A stretch of 64,000 nucleotides of DNA from Candidatus Gastranaerophilales bacterium. Its GTDB lineage: Bacteria > Cyanobacteriota > Vampirovibrionia > Gastranaerophilales > Gastranaerophilaceae. The notes under the pieces are model-generated. The model had not been told where the DNA came from and did no database searches. It was given only the letters and a program-made list of their open reading frames with translations. Location of the stretch: contig CALURL010000003.1 in NCBI GenBank assembly GCA_944323155.1, positions 1-64,000 on the forward strand, read 5' to 3'. Shown here in pieces: positions 7,529-16,120 of the stretch (its first letter is position 1; each line of letters starts with the position of its first letter). The translations under genes and the position numbers were made by a program.

Positions 7529-7750
7529 TTAACCGTTATTTAGGATTTTTTGTGAAACAGAATTGAGGTCATATTCTATGCCTTGTAAAATTTTTGCGAT
7601 AAATCTCAATACAGCACCGATATTTATAGTATCAACTTCGTCAAAAGAGGAACTTGAAAGGCATAACAGAGTCCAGTAAAGATCATTTAACCTGTTAATT
7701 ATGTCTTGAAATTGTTCTATTTCCAGTTCTCTATTGTTTGTTTTTTCCAT
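7529..7750 (-). CDS. hypothetical 73-aa protein, divergent from small HTH-like gene
   Basis: An acidic, largely helical small protein (MEKTNNRELEIEQFQDIINR...) that I do not recognise. ATG 7750 has AAGGA upstream. The presumed promoter (TTGACA, 16 bases, TTATGT) overlaps the right arm of the palindrome at 7769-7806, so expression is probably controlled by whatever binds there, most simply the divergent 72-aa gene product. Confidence 0.65.
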   Translation of the reverse strand: MEKTNNRELEIEQFQDIINRLNDLYWTLLCLSSSSFDEVDTINIGAVLRFIAKILQGIEYDLNSVSQKILNNG

Positions 7751-7768
7751 TATGCGTCCTTAACATTA

Positions 7769-7806
7769 ATTATGTTTAATCATAACATCTTATGATTAAA
7801 CATAAT
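7769..7806. promoter_or_regulatory. perfect 17-bp palindrome between divergent small genes (operator)
   Basis: Arms 7769-7785 (ATTATGTTTAATCATAA) and 7790-7806 are exact inverted copies around CATC. Each arm is itself a half-symmetric TTATG-N6-CATAA site, so this may be two adjacent operator sites. It sits between the start codons at 7750 (minus) and 7848 (plus) and overlaps the likely minus-strand -10 box. Confidence 0.75.
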
Positions 7807-7847
7807 ATGGATTTATATTTTTGTCAACAATAAAATACTAAATTAAC

Positions 7848-8066
7848 ATGTTTAATATGATTAACTTGCGAGAAGAATTAAAACTTATATTAATGCGTGA
7901 AGGTACTTCCATGGCAAAAACTTTACGTGATATGAAAGCGCAGGGTTATAAAGTATCTCAGCCAAGCAATATGTCTAAAAAGGTAAAAACAGAAACAATA
8001 AAATTTAAAGAAGCCAAAGAACTTATTGATTATCTCGGTTATAAACTTACAATTGAACGGAAATAA
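7848..8066 (+). CDS. small HTH-like protein, likely regulator of the divergent pair
   Basis: A basic 72-residue protein (MFNMINLREELKLILMREGT...). The helical segments around residues 16-45 (GTSMAKTLRDMKAQGYKVSQ then PSNMSKKVK) resemble a small Cro/XRE-like helix-turn-helix, followed by a strand-ended tail DYLGYKLTIERK. Assignment to a family is uncertain. An alternative start is ATG 7857. Its placement beside a perfect palindrome supports a DNA-binding, self-regulating role. Such pairs can be toxin-antitoxin or phage-remnant regulators; neither can be shown here. Confidence 0.6.
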   Translation: MFNMINLREELKLILMREGTSMAKTLRDMKAQGYKVSQPSNMSKKVKTETIKFKEAKELIDYLGYKLTIERK

Positions 8067-8097
8067 TTTTTTACTTTTTACGAATAAAAATTTTAAA

Positions 8098-8127
8098 AAG
8101 CAGGAAAGATATTTACTTCCCTGCTTT
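8098..8127 (-). terminator. intrinsic terminator of the AGCS symporter gene
   Basis: Minus strand AAAGCAGGGAAG ... CTTTCCTGCTTTTTAAA; the stem includes the stop codon of the symporter gene. Confidence 0.65.
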
Positions 8128-9684
8128 ACATAAATCATCTTTATCATCAACTGTTGCAGCAACCGGCGCCGGAGTTAACCAATCACGGTTTACAAGTTTG
8201 CCCAATTGATGTTTTATACAATAATCTTTTAAGTCTTTCTTAACTTCAGGAGCCAGAATGTACATCGCAATAATGTTTGGTACTGACATCGCAATCATCA
8301 TTGCATCTGTAATATTAATTACTGAAGTTACGTTCAAAACAGAACCGATAATTATAAAGCCGCAATAAATTAACTGAAATGCAAGACTTCTTTTCTTGCC
8401 TTCACCAAACAAGAAGTTCCAGGATTTTTGTCCGTAATATGCCCAGCTTATGATTGTAGATAAAGCATATAAAAGAACAATACCTGCAAGCAGAGTCGGG
8501 AAGAAAGGCATTACAGAAGATATAGCATCTGATGTCATTTCAATACCAGAAGTGTGTCCGGCGTGAGTTTTGTAAACCCCGGTAATTACAATTGCAAAAG
8601 CTGTTAATGTACACATAAATCCTGTTAAAAACGGATCAAGCAATGCAACAAAACCTTGTGATAAAGGTTCTTCTGTTTTAACAGTAGCATATACAATAGG
8701 CGCAGACCCTGTACCTGCTTCATTTGACTGAACAGAACGTCTCAAGCCCATAATCATTGCAACAAACATTCCGCCATAAATAGATTCCGGACAAAATGCT
8801 TCTTTTACAATAACCCACGCAGCATGCGGGATTAATTTGAAATTACAAACAATTACAGCTAAAGCTGAGAAAAGGTATACAAATATTTTTAATGGAACAA
8901 TTTTTTCAGTAACTTTAACAATATTTTTAATACCGCCAATAACAATCAAGCCGACAACAATAGCCATACCGAGCCCTACAACCCAGTGAAGATTATGCAT
9001 AAAGCCGTTTTCACCACCGCAAACGTTAACAAACTGGTTTGCAGCCTGATTTATTTGAATCATATTTCCGCCTGTGATACCACCGCAAATACAAAGAATC
9101 GCAAAAATTACAGACAAAGGCTGTCCTAACCAGCGTAATTTTTTTCTGGTTAAACCATGCGCCATATAATGCATCGGCCCGCCAGAAATAGAACCGTCAA
9201 GGTTAAATCTTCTGTATTTTACAGCCAGAGCAGCCTCAACAAATTTCAAAGACATACCCAGAATTGATCCGACAATAATCCAAAAAGCCGCTCCAGGGCC
9301 GCCCATAGAAATTGCAATCGCAACACCGGCAATACTTCCTAAACCGATTGTTCCGGAAAGTGCTGTCATAAGCGCCTGAAATGATGAAACTTCTCCAGAG
9401 CCATCGCCGTCTTTTTTAGGTTTTACAAGCAAATCAATTGCATGCTTAAATCCCCATACAGCAATTCCTCTTAAATAAAACGTGAAGAACAAACCCGCTA
9501 ATAAAATCCAGAAGATAATGATAGGAACATCTGTTCCGAAAATATGTACCGGGTGAAAAATTATAGCCGCAACAGCGTCCGATACAGGAGCGATGTTCTT
9601 ATCCATAAAAGCGTCAATACTAAATGCTTGAGCCTGCTGGATGTTAATAATAAGTGTCAAAAGTACAATCAAAAATTTGTTCAT
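8113..9684 (-). CDS. sodium:amino acid (alanine/glycine) symporter, AGCS family
   Basis: Imports alanine or glycine with sodium. The product has about eleven hydrophobic spans and the AGCS signature GLRRSVQSNEAGTGSAP near residue 315, plus GGPGAAFWI near 130 and GGPMHYM near 165. I choose ATG 9684 (MNKFLIVLLTLIINIQQAQA) because AGGAAAG lies 8 bases upstream and the N-terminus then reads as a signal-like segment; an upstream start at 9723 would add 13 unlikely residues. The length (523 residues) fits the longer AGCS members that have an N-terminal extension. Exact substrate is not determined. Confidence 0.93.
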   Translation of the reverse strand: MNKFLIVLLTLIINIQQAQAFSIDAFMDKNIAPVSDAVAAIIFHPVHIFGTDVPIIIFWILLAGLFFTFYLRGIAVWGFKHAIDLLVKPKKDGDGSGEVSSFQALMTALSGTIGLGSIAGVAIAISMGGPGAAFWIIVGSILGMSLKFVEAALAVKYRRFNLDGSISGGPMHYMAHGLTRKKLRWLGQPLSVIFAILCICGGITGGNMIQINQAANQFVNVCGGENGFMHNLHWVVGLGMAIVVGLIVIGGIKNIVKVTEKIVPLKIFVYLFSALAVIVCNFKLIPHAAWVIVKEAFCPESIYGGMFVAMIMGLRRSVQSNEAGTGSAPIVYATVKTEEPLSQGFVALLDPFLTGFMCTLTAFAIVITGVYKTHAGHTSGIEMTSDAISSVMPFFPTLLAGIVLLYALSTIISWAYYGQKSWNFLFGEGKKRSLAFQLIYCGFIIIGSVLNVTSVINITDAMMIAMSVPNIIAMYILAPEVKKDLKDYCIKHQLGKLVNRDWLTPAPVAATVDDKDDLCKAGK

Positions 9685-9790
9685 TAAATTCTTTCCTTTC
9701 GGGTTAATCCTCTGTTGGGGCAAATATCTAAGCCTATAACAAAAATTCTACACACCAACTATTATTTTTTATACTATCAGAAACATGCTT

Positions 9791-10873
9791 TTACGGTGTC
9801 AAATCTTTACAAAATCTTAAAATTTGTTGCAAATATTCTTTACAGCATTTGTCGGAAGTGTAGTTTTGAATAGTCTGAAAACTATTGTAAGATAAGATTT
9901 TCAAACTGTCATCATCCATATTTTTTATATTAAGGAGTATTTTTCTTATTTCATTTGAAATCGGAAAGGTTAAAAAACCGTTTTCACCATTTTTGATAAT
10001 TCCTGCAATACCGTCGTCTTTTGTACAGACTGTAATACACCCCTGTGACATAGCTTCTAAATACACCATTCCAAAGGTTTCACCGATGCTTGGAAGAATG
10101 AAAACATCACCATCACGCATTTTTTCAAGAACTTTATCATGCGAAAGCCGGCCTGTAAATTTTACATTTTTATCAAGTTTCTCCAAACTTTTTCTTATTT
10201 TTCCATCCCCTATTACTGTCAGCTCAAAACCTTCAAGCCCTTTGCAGGCTTCTATAACTTTGTCAATATTTTTCCTTTTCTTAAAATTCGCACAGGTTAA
10301 AACTTTGATTTTACCACGGTTTTGGCATGGTATACGCTGAATAATTTCGGCTTTATCAATTCCTGACGGTGCCACAAAAGTTTTAGGTTCAAACTCCGGA
10401 AAAAGTTTTATTAATTTTTCTCTTATTACATACGACCGGCAGGAAATAGCTTTTGCGTTATATAATGCAGTTTTCAGACGTTTTCGAAAATGAATTGAAT
10501 AAAAAGGCTTTGTCAAAACTTCCAGATCAGAATTATGCACACCTGCAACAAAAGGCAATCCTAATTTGTCAGCGAATAAAATTCCTGAAGGCATATGGGC
10601 GACAACTATGTCATAATCAAGCTTACAAGAAAATTTCCGTTTAACATCAAACCAGAAAGGTGTCCAGTAATTTATATTTAAAACATCATTGTACTGTCCT
10701 GTTTTGTAAAACGGTTTTGAGCGTAAAAAAGAATTCAAAATAAAATTAGGTTTAATAACATCTACATCAATACCATCTGTACGCCATCCTTTAACAAAAT
10801 CATAAAGAGTTCTTGGAGTAGTTGTTTCAGTCTCTTTCACCGGATACAAATCTGTTATAAACAAAATTTTCAT
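9791..10873 (-). CDS. glycosyltransferase family 4 (GT-B fold)
   Basis: A 360-residue GT-B enzyme: N-terminal Rossmann half (MKILFITDLYPV, residues 1-170) and a GT4/GT1 C-terminal half with KVLTCANFKKRKNID near 197 and the nucleotide-sugar motif GETFGMVYLEAMSQG near 262-276 (the EX7E pattern). It probably adds a sugar to a cell-surface glycan or glycolipid; acceptor unknown. The start codon ATG 10873 is preceded by TATAAT (10885-10880) at exactly 6 bases with no ribosome site, so the mRNA is predicted leaderless. It stands alone between the symporter and a lineage-specific gene. Confidence 0.92.
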   Translation of the reverse strand: MKILFITDLYPVKETETTTPRTLYDFVKGWRTDGIDVDVIKPNFILNSFLRSKPFYKTGQYNDVLNINYWTPFWFDVKRKFSCKLDYDIVVAHMPSGILFADKLGLPFVAGVHNSDLEVLTKPFYSIHFRKRLKTALYNAKAISCRSYVIREKLIKLFPEFEPKTFVAPSGIDKAEIIQRIPCQNRGKIKVLTCANFKKRKNIDKVIEACKGLEGFELTVIGDGKIRKSLEKLDKNVKFTGRLSHDKVLEKMRDGDVFILPSIGETFGMVYLEAMSQGCITVCTKDDGIAGIIKNGENGFLTFPISNEIRKILLNIKNMDDDSLKILSYNSFQTIQNYTSDKCCKEYLQQILRFCKDLTP

Positions 10874-10890
10874 AAAAAAATTATAACATA

Positions 10891-10916
10891 TAAAAAAGCA
10901 CCCGTATAAGGGTGCC
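10891..10916 (-). terminator. intrinsic terminator of the 241-aa gene
   Basis: Minus strand GGCACCC-TTATA-CGGGTGC followed by TTTTTTA; it lies directly before the promoter of the GT4 gene. Confidence 0.8.
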
Positions 10917-10946
10917 AGTTAATAAATGATTCCTTTAAAATAATTA

Positions 10947-11672
10947 TTATGCATTATATCTCTTTGCCATTTCTCTAAACTGAGGGTCTGTCAAAATCTT
11001 CATATAGTATTCATCTGAATTTAGTCTATCTCTTATTGATTTAAACTTCCATGCTTCTTCACTAGATAACTCATTCGCTTTTACTTTTTTTTCAAATTTA
11101 TTTGACACCGGAATATCTTTTAATTTTTCCAGCTTCATTTTTTCTAAAGTTCTATCAGTATTGGTTCGATAAATACCATTAAATGCATCTCTGATTTCTG
11201 CACGTTTTCTTAATAACTCAAGACGTGTCTTAGGCGTATCTTCAACAATACCAAGCATATCATCGATTGCTTTTTGAGTTGGCATAGATTTTGCACAAGA
11301 ACCGCCTGAATAAATTAATTTTACCGGTTCATGTTTAAATGCTGCAAGTGCGTCTGCGGCACGTTTTTTATCAAAATATCCTGTTGCATCTTTAACTTGG
11401 CCTCTTGTAACACCGGTAATTTCCTCAATCTTTTGAAGTGTTGGTACACTTTCATGCGTAACCTGTGATGTTCTTGAGAATGCATCTTTTGCTTCCTGCA
11501 TTCTTAAAATTCTTCCCGGGGTATTTGTTTCAATTTTTGACCAAATACTACTTTGCGCCGGAATTTCAACCTGTCTTGCAGCACTTTGTACATTACCTGA
11601 ACGTAATACATTTGCAGCCTTTGTGTGTGATAAATAAGCTGCGGCTTTTGTAAAAATTCTTCCAATTCCCAT
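10947..11672 (-). CDS. hypothetical 241-aa helical protein
   Basis: I do not recognise this protein. It begins MGIGRIFTKAAAYLSHTKAA, is mostly charged helix, has no clear membrane span, and contains one GGSCAKS segment near residue 128. ATG 11672 is preceded by AGGAAAGGAC-like sequence. It has its own terminator. It may be a lineage-specific structural or scaffold protein like the two membrane-anchored proteins at 15-17 kb, but no direct similarity to them is obvious. Confidence 0.75.
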   Translation of the reverse strand: MGIGRIFTKAAAYLSHTKAANVLRSGNVQSAARQVEIPAQSSIWSKIETNTPGRILRMQEAKDAFSRTSQVTHESVPTLQKIEEITGVTRGQVKDATGYFDKKRAADALAAFKHEPVKLIYSGGSCAKSMPTQKAIDDMLGIVEDTPKTRLELLRKRAEIRDAFNGIYRTNTDRTLEKMKLEKLKDIPVSNKFEKKVKANELSSEEAWKFKSIRDRLNSDEYYMKILTDPQFREMAKRYNA

Positions 11673-11769
11673 TTTTTGTCCTTTCCTGCTCTTTTGAGCT
11701 TTTAATTATTTTCCCTTACTCCTTCTAAAAAAACATTCTGGCAAAATAATTGCTACACGGGCATCACAT

Positions 11770-11789
11770 CCTATCCTATCCTATCCTAT
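11770..11789. repeat. (CCTAT)4 microsatellite
   Basis: Four exact copies of a 5-base unit in the gap between divergent genes (11673-11940), about 100 bases upstream of the GH57 promoter. A 5-base unit does not affect a reading frame here, but could change promoter spacing or factor binding if it varies. Confidence 0.85.
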
Positions 11790-11886
11790 GAGGCATTATA
11801 TTTGGATCTTAGCTATTTTAAAATTCGAGTTTACATTTTGTTACAATTTATGTACCACTTCACAATTAAGTTAAAATTTAATGTGA

Positions 11887-11914
11887 TTTACATTTGCAAA
11901 TTCAATGGTATAAT
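11887..11914 (+). promoter_or_regulatory. promoter of the GH57 gene
   Basis: TTTACA (11887-11892), 16 bases, extended -10 TGG-TATAAT (11909-11914), 27 bases upstream of the start codon. Confidence 0.7.
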
Positions 11915-11940
11915 AAATTTAGAGTAGCAGGTATTTTTTT

Positions 11941-14187
11941 ATGATGAGCCAAACAAAAAAGTTATCCATAGCATTCTATTGGCATATGCACCAGCCTGTA
12001 TATCAGCTTTCGCCAAATGGTGATTATTTAATGCCATGGACAAGATTACACGCTGTTAAAGATTACCTTGATATGGTAACTATTCTCGATAAACATCCTA
12101 AAATTAAACTGAATTTTAACCTTGTGCCTATTCTGCTTGATGAATTAATTGATTATGGAGAAAGAGGGCTGCATGATATTCATTCAAGGCTTTCTATTAT
12201 GGATATAAAGGATTTGAATGATGATGATAAAGAATTTATTATAAATAACTTTTTTGATGCAAATTATCAGTCAATGATTCTGCCACATCCAGAATACAAC
12301 AGGCTTTATCAAAAATATCAATCAAGCCAGGATGATGATGTTAATATGTTTTCAGATCAAGAATATTCTGATCTTCTTGCCTTGTTTAACCTTGTATGGT
12401 TCGACCCTACACACAAACAGCATTATCCGGAATTAAGAAAACTTTTAAAAAAAGAAAAAAATTATACTCTTGATGACAGAAAAAAAATTATAGAAATTCA
12501 ACGCGATATTATAAGAAAAATTATCCCAACTTACAGAAAATACCTTAATGAAGGACGTATTGAAATAACTACAAGTCCTTATTATCATCCAATATTACCG
12601 ATTCTGCTTGACATAAAAAGTATTAAAAAAGGACCCTCTGATGATTTGCCGTCAAATTTAAAAATGGATTTGGACGCGAAAATGCAAACAGAATTGGCAT
12701 TGCAGCGTATTGATATGTTATTTGGCAAACGTCCTAAAGGGATTTGGCCATCCGAACACTGCGTAAGCTCGAAAACCCTCAATATGCTCAGCGAACTCGG
12801 AGTTAAATGGACAATTTCTGATGAGGGAATTCTTTCTAACTCCATTAATTGCGAATTCGTCAGAGATTTTAAGGGATATCTTGAAGATCCTTACCACCTT
12901 TTAAAATCATACAAATACACAACAAAAACTCCGGAAAATTCAAGCATAAAAATAATTTTCAGAAGTGCTATGCTTCCAAACTTAATCAGTTTTGAATACC
13001 CGAACCATGACCCGGTTGCGGCGGCGAATGATTTATACGATAGATTTAAGGTTATTCAGAGCAAGCTCCTATCATCCCCTGACGAAAATCATCTTGTGAC
13101 AATTGCTATGGACGGTGAAAACTGTTGGGAAAATTACAGCGCTGACGGAGAAACTTTTTTAACTACACTTTACAACCTGATTGAAGAAGATGCTTCTTTG
13201 GAAACAGTTTTGATAAGCGATTATCTTGAAAAGGATACCCCAAAACCTTTAAACAAAATTTCATCAGGTTCCTGGATTAACAGGAATTTTAAACTATGGA
13301 TTAATGAGCCGCTCAAAAACCTTGCCTGGAATTATTTAAAACAGGTAAGAGATGATTTTTGCAAATATGTAAAAGCAAATCCGCTAAATCCAAATATAGA
13401 ACTTGCAAGACGGGAACTTTTTATTTGCGAAGGCAGTGACTGGTTCTGGTGGTATGGTGAGCCAAATGATTCCGGACGCGATAATATTTTTGATTATATT
13501 TTCAGAGAACATTTAAAAAACATTTATATATATTTAGGGCTAGAAATTCCGCAATATTTGGATATTCCGTTAATCTCGGCAATTACAAAACCTTCCAGAT
13601 ACCCAAAAGGCGAATTCACCCCGCACATTGACGGAAAAGAAGATGATGATGAAGACTGGATTAACGCCGGATGTATTTATATTCCGGACGGGCCGGTTCT
13701 TAAAGAAAATAAATTCTATGACAAAATTTGTTTTGGCTACGACAAGGATAATTTGTATTTAAGATTTTATATAAATGAATTCCTGAAAGATTCACCTGTA
13801 CTGAAAAAACAGGTTAATCAAATGTATATTTATATGAGAAACCAGAACAGAAAACAAGCTTTGTCGCCAATTAGGGTTATACAAAAACAAGAAGCAATCC
13901 TGCCAATTTCAAAAGAAAAATTCCACAACGAAATACAAATTTCAGTACACGATAATGAAATTAATCTTGTAAGACTTGTTCAGGCAATACCTAACAATCT
14001 ATGGACAATAAAGTCCTCCAAAACAATTACTGCTGTTTTTGAAAACGTTGTTGATGTAAAAATTCCATTTGAAACAATTGATATACAAGAAGGCGAGACT
14101 CTTGAATTTCTATTTGTTAATGCAAACTACGGTATGGTTGATTTTTACCTGCCGAATGAAATGCTTTTAACTATCAAGCGGCTGTGA
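11941..14187 (+). CDS. glycoside hydrolase family 57 (alpha-amylase/amylopullulanase-like)
   Basis: GH57 enzymes cleave or rearrange alpha-glucans. The 748-residue protein has the family N-terminus FYWHMHQP (about residue 12-18), the conserved region 3 with likely nucleophile Glu in GIWPSEHC near 270, and DGENCWENY near 390, the pullulanase-type motif. A FICEGSDWFWWYGEP segment near 495 begins the C-terminal part that is common in this subgroup. No signal peptide is seen, so it probably acts on intracellular glycogen. The start may be ATG 11941 or 11944. No other glycogen gene lies nearby. Confidence 0.9.
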   Translation: MMSQTKKLSIAFYWHMHQPVYQLSPNGDYLMPWTRLHAVKDYLDMVTILDKHPKIKLNFNLVPILLDELIDYGERGLHDIHSRLSIMDIKDLNDDDKEFIINNFFDANYQSMILPHPEYNRLYQKYQSSQDDDVNMFSDQEYSDLLALFNLVWFDPTHKQHYPELRKLLKKEKNYTLDDRKKIIEIQRDIIRKIIPTYRKYLNEGRIEITTSPYYHPILPILLDIKSIKKGPSDDLPSNLKMDLDAKMQTELALQRIDMLFGKRPKGIWPSEHCVSSKTLNMLSELGVKWTISDEGILSNSINCEFVRDFKGYLEDPYHLLKSYKYTTKTPENSSIKIIFRSAMLPNLISFEYPNHDPVAAANDLYDRFKVIQSKLLSSPDENHLVTIAMDGENCWENYSADGETFLTTLYNLIEEDASLETVLISDYLEKDTPKPLNKISSGSWINRNFKLWINEPLKNLAWNYLKQVRDDFCKYVKANPLNPNIELARRELFICEGSDWFWWYGEPNDSGRDNIFDYIFREHLKNIYIYLGLEIPQYLDIPLISAITKPSRYPKGEFTPHIDGKEDDDEDWINAGCIYIPDGPVLKENKFYDKICFGYDKDNLYLRFYINEFLKDSPVLKKQVNQMYIYMRNQNRKQALSPIRVIQKQEAILPISKEKFHNEIQISVHDNEINLVRLVQAIPNNLWTIKSSKTITAVFENVVDVKIPFETIDIQEGETLEFLFVNANYGMVDFYLPNEMLLTIKRL

Positions 14188-14254
14188 ATACATGTAACAA
14201 ATTCTTAAAAATACCGGCGAAATCATAAAGTTTTTTAATTGTTCAACGTTATTC

Positions 14255-14455
14255 ATGTTAAAGAAACCAAAGGTAAGAAAAATGACATTTGACTATGATG
14301 CAAATAAACCAAAAGGACTTCCAAAACTTCCGGACAATTACTGGAAAAACCAGGAAAAGCCGGAGGAAAATTCTGATGTAAACACAATTTTTGACAAAAA
14401 CCTGAAAGCATCATTGGAAGATGTTTCTGTTTTCCGCAAAAATAAAAAAGAATAA
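14255..14455 (+). CDS. hypothetical 66-aa basic protein
   Basis: A small, charged, probably disordered protein (MLKKPKVRKMTFDYDANKPK...) downstream of the GH57 gene on the same strand. It has no recognised domain and a weak ribosome site. It ends 6 bases before the convergent TPR gene. Confidence 0.55.
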   Translation: MLKKPKVRKMTFDYDANKPKGLPKLPDNYWKNQEKPEENSDVNTIFDKNLKASLEDVSVFRKNKKE

Positions 14456-14461
14456 GGCAGT

Positions 14462-14953
14462 TTATTTCAAGTATTTTTGTTGAATTAATTTTTTCAATGC
14501 CTTTGAATATACTCCCTGCGGTTCAATTTCCAGAGCTTTATCAAGAGATTGTATTGCGCCTTTATAATCTTTCAATTTTTTCTTTATAACAGCCGCATAA
14601 TAATGAGCATCAACAAATTTTGGACTTAATTCAGCAGCTTTGTTCAAATCCTCAAGTGCTTTTTTCAAATCATCGTCATCCAAATTCTCCCCTGCAAGAA
14701 CTGCCTGCGCACGATTGTAATATGCATCAGTCATCGAAGCGTCTTTTTCTATTGCCATTGTATAATTTTCAAAAGCATCTTCAAGTTGATTTTGCATATG
14801 AAAAATTATTCCCTTTGAAAAATATGCAAGAGCATAATTAGGATTTAATTCAACAGCCTTGTCCAATGCCTCTAATGCTTCATCATAATTGCCGGAATTA
14901 GTCTCTGAAATTCCTAAGTTTGTATAATATTTGTAATCCTTTTCTTCTGACAT
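14462..14953 (-). CDS. TPR-repeat protein
   Basis: The 163 residues are nearly all tetratricopeptide repeats, about four units, each with the 34-residue pattern (NLGISETNSGNYDEALEALD, AYFSKGIIFHMQNQLEDAFE, AHYYAAVIKKKLKDYKGAIQ). It lacks a signal peptide, so it is cytoplasmic and should mediate protein-protein contacts; partner unknown. ATG 14953 has GGAGAG upstream. Confidence 0.88.
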   Translation of the reverse strand: MSEEKDYKYYTNLGISETNSGNYDEALEALDKAVELNPNYALAYFSKGIIFHMQNQLEDAFENYTMAIEKDASMTDAYYNRAQAVLAGENLDDDDLKKALEDLNKAAELSPKFVDAHYYAAVIKKKLKDYKGAIQSLDKALEIEPQGVYSKALKKLIQQKYLK

Positions 14954-15010
14954 TTATCTCTCCGTTTTCTTTGATAATATCTGAAAATCTTCAACATTAC
15001 AATATAATAA

Positions 15011-15042
15011 AAAAAGAACCTTTATTGAATAAGGTTCTTTTT
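15011..15042 (-). terminator. intrinsic terminator of the 313-aa gene
   Basis: A perfect 12-bp stem AAAAAGAACCTT (15011-15022) and AAGGTTCTTTTT (15031-15042) with T-rich ends on both strands; positioned 40-70 bases beyond the stop at 15082. Confidence 0.8.
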
Positions 15043-15081
15043 TATATGATAGTGTAAAAAATATTTTAATCGTTAGATTTA

Positions 15082-16023
15082 TTAAACTTCTTCGTTATCT
15101 TTGATAGCATCAGCCTTAGCTTCGCATTCAGGGCAATCGCAATCTTTTTCAATTACGGCAGGTTTACCCATAACTTTTGCAGTCACAAAGCTTGTTAAAC
15201 CAAGAATTCCTCCACCTGCAGCGCCCCATTTTACGGCAGAAGTTGTTTTGAAATTACGAATTGCTTTTTTGACGAGTTTGGAGAAATTTTTTGTATCTTC
15301 ATCTACATTTTTAGGAAGTTCACGCATTTTTTTACCGGCTATATCGTATACCGATTCAAACCAGTTAATAATATTATTTTTTAAGGCAATAGGATACTCT
15401 GCTGCGTTTCTTTTTGCTGCATTAATATTTTGTTTAATTAGCATAACATTATTGCCAAATTCTTCTTTGGTATATTTAGCAACAGCTTCATCTACATTTC
15501 CATCTGTAACTTCGATATCAAAAAGTTTATAATTATCTTTAAGAATTTTTCGTAATTCTTCTAAAGTTCCTCCTTTTTTAGGGACTTCAATTTTTGCAAA
15601 AGCTTTTGCTCTTTTTTCTGCTGCTTGAAGACTACAGCCTTCTATTTGTTGCAACTTAGCTTTTCTATCTTCTTCACTATACATTTTCTTTGCATAGTCG
15701 ATAATACTTTCTTTAGAAGGTTTATCACCAAGTTTTTCATCAATAGTCTCTTTAATATTTTGTTTAATTGTATTATCTTTAATATCTTCTAAATTACCTG
15801 TTTCAGACAATTTTTTCCAGGCGTCATATAAGCGATTAATTGTTTTTTTATCATCTCTTACATCTTCCTTTGCAAGAGATTTGATAAAAGCATCTCTTGG
15901 TTCATCGCCTTCTAAAATATTAGCGGATTTCCAGCCATAAGCTCCGCCTGCTGCAGCTCCTGCAGCGATTGCTGTTCCGGTAACTATTGCGGTACGATTA
16001 TTGTTTACACTATCAACTGCCAT
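15082..16023 (-). CDS. lineage-specific membrane-anchored protein with Cys-rich tail
   Basis: I do not recognise a named family. The 313-residue protein has an N-terminal hydrophobic glycine/alanine segment (IVTGTAIAAGAAAGGAYGW, about 13-32), a long charged helical middle, a second hydrophobic segment (WGAAGGGILGLTSFVTAKVM, about 266-287), then CDCPECEAKAD. The adjacent 281-aa gene has the same layout and a related N-terminal part (anchor, then a KFINSMAEQFAKEDMEEVKN-type helix against DAFIKSLAKEDVRDDKKTIN here). They are probably paralogues from tandem duplication. The four Cys residues near the end may bind metal or form disulfides. Confidence 0.75.
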   Translation of the reverse strand: MAVDSVNNNRTAIVTGTAIAAGAAAGGAYGWKSANILEGDEPRDAFIKSLAKEDVRDDKKTINRLYDAWKKLSETGNLEDIKDNTIKQNIKETIDEKLGDKPSKESIIDYAKKMYSEEDRKAKLQQIEGCSLQAAEKRAKAFAKIEVPKKGGTLEELRKILKDNYKLFDIEVTDGNVDEAVAKYTKEEFGNNVMLIKQNINAAKRNAAEYPIALKNNIINWFESVYDIAGKKMRELPKNVDEDTKNFSKLVKKAIRNFKTTSAVKWGAAGGGILGLTSFVTAKVMGKPAVIEKDCDCPECEAKADAIKDNEEV

Positions 16024-16120
16024 AAATTTTTCCTTTTTATTTTTACTAACAACTGTTATAAAGTTCGTGAATAAATTTACTTGCTAATTTTAGCATAAAT
16101 TATTAAAAAATATTAAAATA

